38,344 bases of DNA. Source: Saprospiraceae bacterium (GTDB lineage Bacteria > Bacteroidota > Bacteroidia > Bacteroidales > JAIPBB01). This document shows positions 32,178 through 38,344 of this stretch, one piece after another (position 1 is the first letter of the stretch; the number at the start of each line of letters is the position of its first letter). The notes beneath the pieces are model-generated. The model ran no database searches and had not been told where the DNA came from. It saw only the letters and a program-made list of their open reading frames with translations. Made by a program: the position numbers and the translations under genes. The stretch is taken from positions 1 through 38,344 of the forward strand of contig JAIPBB010000009.1 of NCBI GenBank assembly GCA_021739805.1, given 5' to 3'.

Positions 32178-33632
32178 TTACGATACCTGTTCAATTGCCC
32201 ATTTAACAGATTCATCCAACATTTCTTGTTTTGGTGGTTGAATGAATTCTAATTCAGTGAGTTTTTTTGTCATATCACGAGCATATTTAATATCTGCGAA
32301 AGCAATATCATAAGCTTCTTGCCAAGTCATTTCAACTCTAGCAACTCCATCTTTTATTGCCTGCATTGCAACATCAGCTGATTCAACAGGAAATACATCT
32401 GCTTCGTCCATAGTTGGAACAATATTTTCGGGGTCGATACCACGTTTTTCAGCATAATCAGCCAAAGAGTGAGCTGCACGAATTGCCATATTATCAGTAA
32501 TTTTCCTGGCTCTAACCAAAAGTGCTCCTTTTAGAATTCCCGGGAATCCAAGAGAATTATTCACCTGGTTTGGGAAATCACCACGACCTGTTGCAACTAT
32601 ATAAGCTCCCGCTTCTTTTGCTGCATATGGATAAATTTCAGGAACAGGATTGGCACAAACAAAAACAATAGATTTTTCTGCCATCGAACTAACCCATTCA
32701 GCTTTAATTTCATTTGGTCCCGGTTTTGAAAGAGCTATTAAAACATCAGCACCTTTCATTGCCTCTGCCATTGTTGGGATTTTATTAGGATTTGTTGTTT
32801 CGCAAAGTTCCCATTTCCGATAAAATCTCTTGTCAGCTTTAATATCTTCCCTTTCATTATGCAGTGAACCTTTAGAATCAAACATTACAAGGTTTTTTGG
32901 GTCAGCACCATCAGTAATAATTAATCTTGCGATTGTAGTGTTTGAAGCACCGGCACCATAAAGAACTATTTTTACATCTTCAATTTTCTTTTTGGCAAGT
33001 TTAAGTGCATTTAAAAGTCCTGCTAAAGTAACGCAAGCTGTTCCCTGTGCGTCGTCGTGCCAAACAGGAATATCACATTCCTCACGTAAAGTGTCAAGAA
33101 CTTTAAAACAATTTGGCTGCGAAATATCCTCCAGATTTATAGCTCCAAAACTGGGTTGAACCATTTTTACGAAATCAATAATTTTATCGGCATCGTGTTC
33201 ACCTTTTTCATTTCTGCTATCCATACATAGAGCAACACCGTCAACTCCACCTAAATATTTCATTAGAAAAGCTTTTCCTTCCATAACTCCAAGACCACCC
33301 GGAGGAGTGCAATCGCCATCGCCTAAAACACGGGTTGAATCGCTAACAACTGCTACTAAATTCCCACGATTTGTAAGTTGAAAAGAAGTATCGTTGTCAT
33401 CTCTAATGGTTGTTGAAATCATTGACACACCGGGTGTGTACCAAACGTTAAACCAGTTAAAACCAGGTACCGGAGCTTTTGGTACGGTTTGAATTTTTCC
33501 TCCATAGTATTTATGGGCTTTTTCGGAAAGTTTTTTTAGAAATAAAGTTTTTGCTTTTGCAATTTGTTCTGGTGTAAAATCGTCAGGAAAAACATCATCA
33601 AGATTTTCCAGGTTTAATTTAATCTGTTTCAT
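32178..33632 (-). CDS. maeB: NAD(P)-dependent malic enzyme
   Basis: A 484-aa malic enzyme that decarboxylates malate to pyruvate with reduction of NAD(P). The N-terminal domain has KAPVPGFNWFNVWYTPGVSMIS and VSDSTRVLGDGDCTPPGGLGVMEGKAF, with metal and substrate residues. The metal motif IPVWHDDAQGTACV follows. The Rossmann domain carries IVLYGAGASNTTIARLI. VFVCANPVPEIYPY and FPNQVNNSLGFPGILKGAL form the malate-binding end. The phosphotransacetylase extension of the long MaeB form is absent, so this is the short single-domain type. It is the last of the minus-strand sprA-ruvA-mae block by position (first transcribed) but has its own terminator, so it is not cotranscribed with ruvA. Confidence 0.95.
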   Translation of the reverse strand: MKQIKLNLENLDDVFPDDFTPEQIAKAKTLFLKKLSEKAHKYYGGKIQTVPKAPVPGFNWFNVWYTPGVSMISTTIRDDNDTSFQLTNRGNLVAVVSDSTRVLGDGDCTPPGGLGVMEGKAFLMKYLGGVDGVALCMDSRNEKGEHDADKIIDFVKMVQPSFGAINLEDISQPNCFKVLDTLREECDIPVWHDDAQGTACVTLAGLLNALKLAKKKIEDVKIVLYGAGASNTTIARLIITDGADPKNLVMFDSKGSLHNEREDIKADKRFYRKWELCETTNPNKIPTMAEAMKGADVLIALSKPGPNEIKAEWVSSMAEKSIVFVCANPVPEIYPYAAKEAGAYIVATGRGDFPNQVNNSLGFPGILKGALLVRARKITDNMAIRAAHSLADYAEKRGIDPENIVPTMDEADVFPVESADVAMQAIKDGVARVEMTWQEAYDIAFADIKYARDMTKKLTELEFIQPPKQEMLDESVKWAIEQVS

Positions 33633-34013
33633 TTATATTATTTTTGAGGGTTTTCTTCGTTTTTTTGAGTGCGATAAATGTACACTTTTCATTTAATAAT
33701 AAAAATGATAAGTGAATTTTTTTAGAATTTTATGAATAGTTCTGATATTTCGTTGTGTTCTTACCTATATTTCCATTAACCTAAAATTGAAAATTCCAAA
33801 AAACAAGCACCAAATAACAAACAAGCACCAAAAATCAAGCACCAAAAAACAAATAATACTCAAAACTCAATTTTCAAAATTGGAATTTTTTTGTCATTTG
33901 TTTTTTGTTATTTGTTATTTTATTCTTAATTGACTAGTTGTTTTTGATTTCCGCCTATTATGATTTAAGTTTAAGAATATTTCTTAATTTTGACCAAAAT
34001 CAAAACTATTAAA
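33633..34013. other. Intergenic spacer with CAAGCACC and TTTGTTATTTG repeats
   Basis: CAAGCACCAAA occurs at 33804, 33822 and 33836, steps of 18 and 14, the same unit lengths as in the array at 2.8-3.1 kb. AACAAATAACAAA-type text (33805-33856) faces its complement TTTGTTATTTG (33900-33920), giving a loose inverted repeat. TTGTCATTTGTTTTTTG is shared with 5174. No gene is visible. Confidence 0.65.
33985..33992 (+). promoter_or_regulatory. -7 element of the sirtuin gene
   Basis: TAATTTTG matches TAnnTTTG and lies 21 nt before ATG 34014. It overlaps the upstream in-frame TTG (33990), so it decides for the ATG as the true start. No clear -33 TTTG. Confidence 0.6.
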
Positions 34014-34706
34014 ATGAAGAAAATTGTTGTACTAACAGGAGCAGGAATTAGCAAGGAAAGTGGTATTATGACTTTTCGTGAAGCCGGTGGTTTATGGGAA
34101 AACCATAGAGTTGAAGATGTTGCCAGTCCGATGGCATGGGAAAACGACCCTGAAATGGTAATGGAATTTTATAACCAACGAAGAAAGCAATTGTATGAAG
34201 TGGAACCAAATCCTGCTCATTATGCTTTAGCAAAACTCGAAGAAAAATATGATGTTCAAATAATTACTCAAAATGTTGACGATTTGCATGAAAGAGGTGG
34301 TTCGTCAAATATACTGCATCTTCACGGGGAAATGAAAAAATGCCGCAGCACTATGGATCCAACACTGGTTTATGATGTTGATGGATGGGAACTGAAAATG
34401 GGAGATGTTTGTGAAAAAGGTTCGCAGCTTCGCCCGCATATTGTTTGGTTTGGCGAAGCAGTTCCAATGATAGTTCCGGCAGTTGAAATATCAACAAAGG
34501 CAGATATTTTCATAGTTATTGGAACTTCAATGCTTGTTTATCCTGCTGCCGGTTTAATTGATTATGTGCCGGCTCATATTCCAAAATATATTATTGACCC
34601 GAATGCAGTTGCTACTTCAAGAGTTCAAAATCTTACAGTGATTAAAGAAAAAGCCGGTATTGGAGTTCCTGAATTGGTGGAGAAATTGCTGAATTCTGAA
34701 GTTTGA
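34014..34706 (+). CDS. cobB: Sir2-family NAD-dependent protein deacylase (class III-like)
   Basis: A 230-aa sirtuin from ATG 34014. An in-frame TTG 24 bases upstream overlaps the promoter -7 box and is rejected. NAD-binding LTGAGIS (7-13) and TQNVDDLHERGG are present, and the catalytic His lies in LHLHGE (His104). FYNQRRKQ holds the Tyr and Arg that in CobB/SIRT5-type enzymes favour removal of succinyl and other acyl groups. LRPHIVWFGE and GTSMLVYPAAGL complete the Rossmann core. The zinc module is reduced: only KCRST and VCEKGS remain of the usual four cysteines, as is common in Bacteroidota sirtuins. The protein acts on acylated lysines of cytosolic enzymes. It stands 94 bp upstream of the methyltransferase, with no clear link to it. 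Confidence 0.93.
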   Translation: MKKIVVLTGAGISKESGIMTFREAGGLWENHRVEDVASPMAWENDPEMVMEFYNQRRKQLYEVEPNPAHYALAKLEEKYDVQIITQNVDDLHERGGSSNILHLHGEMKKCRSTMDPTLVYDVDGWELKMGDVCEKGSQLRPHIVWFGEAVPMIVPAVEISTKADIFIVIGTSMLVYPAAGLIDYVPAHIPKYIIDPNAVATSRVQNLTVIKEKAGIGVPELVEKLLNSEV

Positions 34707-34799
34707 TTGTTGAGAATTCTCATTAAATAAAAATGGAAAACTTATTCAAGATAAACTAATTTTTGTATTTTGTAAAAAATTAATGAAAGTATAAAAAAA

Positions 34800-34848
34800 A
34801 TGCATGTATTTGAAAAAGACGGACATATAATATACAATGGTGATGCAT
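34800..34848 (+). promoter_or_regulatory. Two ATGCAT sites at the methyltransferase start
   Basis: ATGCAT occurs at 34800-34805, including the start codon itself, and at 34843-34848, 43 bp downstream. ATGCAT is the sequence methylated by E. coli YhdJ, the closest relative I recognise for the encoded enzyme. By eye there are only four other copies in the whole window (4168, 12997, 21070, 21609). Methylation state of these sites could feed back on the gene's own expression (inference). Confidence 0.6.
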
Positions 34849-35705
34849 TAGAAGTATTATCAAATAAAATAGATGACAACAGCATTGATTTAATTTTTGT
34901 TGACCCTCCATATAATATTGGAAAAAACTTTAATGGAAGAAAAGACAAATGGGATACTGATAAAAAATATTTGGACTGGTCGTACTTATGGATAGATTTA
35001 TTGATTGAAAAGCTAAAGCCTACAGGAAGTTTGTATATTATGACTTCGACTCAGTTTATGCCTTATTATGATATTTATTTACAGGACAAAATTAATATTT
35101 TATCTAGAATTGTTTGGTATTATGATAGTTCCGGTGTTCAAGCAAAAAAATTTTATGGTTCAATGTATGAACCAATACTATTTTGTGTGAAAGATAAAAA
35201 TAATTATACTTTTAATTCTGATAAAATTTTAGTGGATGCAAAAACCGGATCTAAACGTAAATTGATTGATTATCGAAAAAATCCGCCACAGCCATATAAT
35301 ACAGAGAAAGTACCAGGAAATGTATGGGATTTCCCAAGAGTTAGGTATAGAATGCCTGAATATGAGAATCATCCAACTCAAAAACCAATTGCATTGTTAG
35401 AAAGAATAATTTTGGCAAGCACTAATGAAGGCGACACTGTTTTGGATCCTTTCTCCGGTACTTTTACAACTTCTTTTGTTGCAAAAACTCTTAATAGAAA
35501 GTCCATAGGTATTGAAATTGATGAAGATTATTCAAAAATTGGATTAAGAAGACTTTCAATCCTTGAAAAATATAATGGAGAAAAACTTGAGAAAGAAATA
35601 AGAACTTTTGAAACAAAAAAAATATTAGAACAACAAACTTTAACATTATTTGAGCCAAATGGAACACAACTTTACGGAACAAATCAAAAAAATATTGAAA
35701 AATGA
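34800..35705 (+). CDS. YhdJ-type adenine-N6 DNA methyltransferase (ATGCAT predicted)
   Basis: A 301-aa beta-class methyltransferase. The catalytic DPPY is at residues 35-38 (VDPPYNIGKNFNGRKD) and the AdoMet motif at ~216 (LDPFSGTFTTSFVAKTL). It closely resembles E. coli YhdJ in the segments YDSSGVQAKKFYGSMYEPIL, DYRKNPPQPYN, KVPGNVWDFPRVRYRMPEY and ENHPTQKPIALLERIILAS. YhdJ modifies the second A of ATGCAT, so the same target is predicted. The start ATG is in a run of A and lies inside an ATGCAT site. The last 47 bases overlap the next gene, a probable endonuclease, so this is the protecting half of a restriction-modification system and not an orphan regulator like YhdJ. Confidence 0.93.
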   Translation: MHVFEKDGHIIYNGDALEVLSNKIDDNSIDLIFVDPPYNIGKNFNGRKDKWDTDKKYLDWSYLWIDLLIEKLKPTGSLYIMTSTQFMPYYDIYLQDKINILSRIVWYYDSSGVQAKKFYGSMYEPILFCVKDKNNYTFNSDKILVDAKTGSKRKLIDYRKNPPQPYNTEKVPGNVWDFPRVRYRMPEYENHPTQKPIALLERIILASTNEGDTVLDPFSGTFTTSFVAKTLNRKSIGIEIDEDYSKIGLRRLSILEKYNGEKLEKEIRTFETKKILEQQTLTLFEPNGTQLYGTNQKNIEK

Positions 35706-36777
35706 TTTTGGCGTAATTGCCGAAGATATATTCCAAAGAAGCGAATTGCTTCAATACATAAATGTAAAAACTATATCTGCAAATCGTGGATCAAAATCAA
35801 GAGGAAGTTTTGGGAATTTATATGCAATTTATGTGCTCGTTGAAGATTACATAAATAATAAATTTGATAAAAAAGGTAAGTATGATGAGTATGAAGGAGC
35901 AATTTTTTCAGATTTGTTTTCACGTCAAAGGGAGCTCCCATTTGGTACAAAATTGCAAAATCATGCTCTTAATCATAGGATGAACCAAGAGTTCAAAAAA
36001 ACATTTCCCACATGTAATTATATCCCAATAATCAGAGTTGTTAAAACAAAGCGATATTGGATAAATGAAAACTTGCTTACTATTAAAGTTGGTCGAAAAA
36101 ATTATAATATTTCAAAATCTGTTATAGAAATCATTGACAAATATATTGATACAAAAAAAAGTGCCTTTGATAATTTTATAACCATTTGTGAAAACTTAAA
36201 AAACATTTCTAATAAAAAATCCAAGGAAATTGAGAATTTCATTTTAGAATTATTAGAACCAAATGTTGATGCAAGAATTTTTGAAATAGTAAGTTTCTCA
36301 ATATTAAAATACTTTTATAATGACCAATCTATTTTTTGGGGTTTTGAAATTGATAAATTAGAGGAAGAAAATCTGAAATTATACAAAACTGGCAGAACAA
36401 ATGCTAATGATGGTGGTATTGATTTTGTCATGAAACCATTAGGACGATTCTTTCAAGTAACAGAAACACTTGATTTGAAAAAATATTTTCTCGATATTGA
36501 TAAAATTGAGAAATACCCAATCACTTTCGTGGTAAAAACAAAACAATCTGAAAAGGAAATAATTGAACTCATAAAAGAAAAAGCTCAGGAGCAATATTCT
36601 ATAAAAGCAGTTGTTGAAAAATATATTGAATGTATTGAAGAAATAATTAATATTGACATCTTGAGAAAACGATTGATACTATCAATTAAACAAGGAAATT
36701 TAAAAAATGTATTGAATGAAATATTAATACAAAGCAAAGTTGAGTTTAATTATGACAATGAAGAATATGAGAACTAA
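35659..36777 (+). CDS. Probable type II restriction endonuclease partner
   Basis: A 372-aa protein from ATG 35659 (an in-frame TTG lies 9 bases upstream). Residues ~20-120 include ISANRGSKSRGSFGNLYAIYVLVEDY and FSRQRELPFGTKLQNHALN-type helical segments. Near the C-terminal third a GRTNANDGGIDF (Asp ~255) is followed after a short turn by GRFFQVTET. That is the D-x(n)-(E/Q)xK-like order of PD-(D/E)XK nucleases, though the lysine is replaced by Thr, so the catalytic call is tentative. Its position, overlapping a DNA methyltransferase gene on the same strand, is the main support. If the methyltransferase recognises ATGCAT, this enzyme should cut the same sequence. No further subunit or control protein is present. 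Confidence 0.75.
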   Translation: MEHNFTEQIKKILKNDFGVIAEDIFQRSELLQYINVKTISANRGSKSRGSFGNLYAIYVLVEDYINNKFDKKGKYDEYEGAIFSDLFSRQRELPFGTKLQNHALNHRMNQEFKKTFPTCNYIPIIRVVKTKRYWINENLLTIKVGRKNYNISKSVIEIIDKYIDTKKSAFDNFITICENLKNISNKKSKEIENFILELLEPNVDARIFEIVSFSILKYFYNDQSIFWGFEIDKLEEENLKLYKTGRTNANDGGIDFVMKPLGRFFQVTETLDLKKYFLDIDKIEKYPITFVVKTKQSEKEIIELIKEKAQEQYSIKAVVEKYIECIEEIINIDILRKRLILSIKQGNLKNVLNEILIQSKVEFNYDNEEYEN

Positions 36778-36802
36778 TAACAATAAATAATATGATTTTA
36801 AG

Positions 36803-36810
36803 TAGATTTG
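36803..36810 (+). promoter_or_regulatory. -7 element upstream of the transglycosylase gene
   Basis: TAGATTTG matches TAnnTTTG, 40 nt before ATG 36851. No good -33 box at 20 bp. Confidence 0.45.
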
Positions 36811-36850
36811 TAATCTAAAAAGCATATCTCTAGCACTTTAATTATAAATT

Positions 36851-38308
36851 ATGTTCGAAATCCCGCCTTTCTATAAAAAAGTAATTTTAGTTGCTCCATT
36901 ATTTATACTGCTTTTCATTATTGTTTATGTTTTTGTGTCATATATGAGTAAGGATTCAAACTCTGATGCTCAGGTCGAAGAAAGAGTTTTCGACCTTGAA
37001 CAAATAAAAATGAGAGGCAAATTAATTGCTTTAACAGATTTTAATTCAACAAACTATTTTGTTTTCAGAGGTCAACCAATGGGTTATCAATTTGAATTGC
37101 TTCAAAACTTTGCAGAGCATTTGGGAGTTGATTTGGAAATTGTGGTTAGCAATAGCATCGAAAAAAGTTTTAAGTTATTAAAAGAGCAGAAAGTTGATAT
37201 AATTGCGGTTGATTTAACAGTTACAAAAGACAGAAAAAAAATTGTTCAATTTACTGTTCCACACAGCATCACTAAACAGGTACTGGTTCAACGCCTCCCT
37301 GATGGATGGCAAAAAATGAGCAAAAAGGATTTGGAATCAAAACTTATCAGAAGCACAATTGATTTAGGTGGGAAAACAATTTATGTACAGAAAAATTCTT
37401 CATTTGTTGGTAGGTTAAAAAATCTTTCTAACGAAATAGGAAAAGACATTAAAATTGTCGAACATCCTGAATATGAAATGGAACAATTGGTTAGCCTTGT
37501 TGCTTCAGGTGAAATTGATTACACTATTTGCGACCAAAATGTTGCCATGGTAAATAAAACTTATTTTCATAATATTGACATTCAAACAGCAGTAAGCCTT
37601 AGGCAGAATCTTGCCTGGGCAGTGAAAATTGGAGCTGATTCACTTGTTGCAGATGTTAACAATTGGTTGACTGAATTTAAAAAGACTAAAAAATACAAAT
37701 ATATTTACCGCAAGTATTTTGTTAGCGACAAATCAAAGCATTTAAACGATATGGAGTTTCATTCCATTAAAGGTGGAAAAATTTCAGATTATGATGATAT
37801 AATTAAAAAGTATAGTGAAAAAATAGGTTGGGACTGGAGATTAGTTGCATCTTTGATTTACCAGGAATCCCGCTTTAATCCTGAAACAAAATCCTGGGCA
37901 GGTGCTTTTGGATTGATGCAGTTAATGCCTATTACTGCTGAAAGGTTTGGTGTTAGTGATAGTGCTGCGGTTGATGATCAAATTCTTGCTGGTGTGAAAT
38001 TCTTACAGTGGCTTGATAAGCAATTTAAAGAAGATACTGCAAAAGAAGAAAGAATAAAATTTGTTCTGGCATCTTACAATGTTGGCTTGGGTCATGTACT
38101 TGATGCAAAAAAGCTAGCAGAAAAGCATGGAAAAGATTCAAATATCTGGACCAATAATGTTGACTCATTTTTGCTTTGGAAAAACAATCCAAAATATTAT
38201 CGCGACCCTGTTGTGGAGCATGGCTACTTGCGAGGAAAGGAAGCATTTGATTTTGTAAAAGAAATTCTTGAACGATATGAGCATTATAAGAATGTGGTGA
38301 AGGAGTGA
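36851..38308 (+). CDS. mltF: MltF-like membrane-bound lytic transglycosylase
   Basis: A 485-aa protein. One N-terminal transmembrane helix (11-31) anchors it in the inner membrane facing the periplasm. A solute-binding-protein family 3 domain follows (~50-290: RGKLIALTDFNSTNYFVFRG, GYQFELLQNFAEHLGVDLEI, VDIIAVDLTVTKDRKKIVQF, IDYTICDQNVAMV). The SLT transglycosylase domain (~318-470) has the catalytic Glu339 in IYQESRFNPE, then SWAGAFGLMQLMPITAERFG and LASYNVGLGHVLDA. The order SBP3 then SLT is that of MltF, which cleaves peptidoglycan between MurNAc and GlcNAc and is modulated by cell-wall fragments bound to the first domain. The protein is complete, ending 36 bp before the window edge. Confidence 0.93.
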   Translation: MFEIPPFYKKVILVAPLFILLFIIVYVFVSYMSKDSNSDAQVEERVFDLEQIKMRGKLIALTDFNSTNYFVFRGQPMGYQFELLQNFAEHLGVDLEIVVSNSIEKSFKLLKEQKVDIIAVDLTVTKDRKKIVQFTVPHSITKQVLVQRLPDGWQKMSKKDLESKLIRSTIDLGGKTIYVQKNSSFVGRLKNLSNEIGKDIKIVEHPEYEMEQLVSLVASGEIDYTICDQNVAMVNKTYFHNIDIQTAVSLRQNLAWAVKIGADSLVADVNNWLTEFKKTKKYKYIYRKYFVSDKSKHLNDMEFHSIKGGKISDYDDIIKKYSEKIGWDWRLVASLIYQESRFNPETKSWAGAFGLMQLMPITAERFGVSDSAAVDDQILAGVKFLQWLDKQFKEDTAKEERIKFVLASYNVGLGHVLDAKKLAEKHGKDSNIWTNNVDSFLLWKNNPKYYRDPVVEHGYLRGKEAFDFVKEILERYEHYKNVVKE

Positions 38309-38344
38309 GGTGATGTCAGATGTTTGATGTGGGTTAGAAGTCAG

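Noticed and set aside
33990..34013. Upstream TTG start for the sirtuin
   Set aside because: The TTG lies inside the promoter -7 box; ATG 34014 directly begins the conserved NAD-binding strand.

Overview
The window looks like a chromosome segment of a Bacteroidota (Bacteroidetes) bacterium, probably an uncultured Bacteroidales/Marinilabiliales-type lineage. The evidence is strong AT richness, a very large sprA gene (outer-membrane translocon of the type IX secretion system), the sprA-ruvA-malic enzyme neighbourhood, YwbE, a Bacteroidota-type adenosine kinase, and promoters of the TTTG-N20-TAnnTTTG type (-33/-7) in place of sigma70 -35/-10 boxes. Shine-Dalgarno sequences are not evident. No rRNA, prophage, transposase, integrase or CRISPR array is visible.

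Layout. 0.4-5.8 kb, mostly minus strand: an EF-G paralogue with altered GTPase motifs, preceded by a long array of tiny hairpin repeats, then a PfkB/adenosine kinase, tRNA-Asn with its own promoter and terminator, ywbE, and a YceI-family periplasmic protein. 5.9-11 kb is an accessory stretch: a TetR regulator with an operator-like promoter, a decayed PIN toxin with an intact antitoxin, two small secreted or lipoprotein genes, a HigB/HigA-like pair, an orphan antitoxin, a GC-rich palindromic element and a propeller-repeat protein. A ~112-bp imperfect direct repeat brackets part of it. 11-17.3 kb, plus strand: a TMTC-like membrane protein with TPRs, a saccharopine dehydrogenase-family enzyme, a MEMO-like lipoprotein, and a membrane-anchored protein resembling reductive dehalogenases and QueG. 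17.4-23.8 kb: a small membrane protein, yqeY, then an island (two overlapping PAS-LuxR regulators, two lipoproteins, one with exact 303-bp internal repeats, and a small membrane protein). It ends at an internally deleted second copy of yqeY. 23.8-33.6 kb, minus strand: sprA, ruvA, malic enzyme. 34-38.3 kb, plus strand: a sirtuin deacylase, a YhdJ-type adenine methyltransferase overlapping a probable restriction endonuclease, and an MltF-like lytic transglycosylase.

Gene cooperation. Clear units are HigB-HigA (23-bp overlap), the two LuxR-type regulators (8-bp overlap), the methyltransferase/endonuclease pair (47-bp overlap), and the two secreted-protein genes at 7.1-8.2 kb (2-bp gap). The two regulators and the small membrane-protein gene at 22.9 kb carry almost the same promoter block with an overlapping dyad, suggesting shared control.

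Most worth a second look: (1) the mini-hairpin array at 2.76-3.13 kb, with base changes that keep the stems paired and a 142-bp higher-order repeat, followed by eight TGAC motifs at about 10.5-bp spacing, all upstream of the EF-G paralogue; (2) the restriction-modification pair, where two ATGCAT sites, the sequence methylated by YhdJ, sit at the very start of the methyltransferase gene; (3) the yqeY partial duplication bracketing a regulator/lipoprotein island; (4) the membrane-anchored reductive-dehalogenase-like protein. I do not see one complete new defence or biosynthetic system. All repeat and site positions were read by eye.
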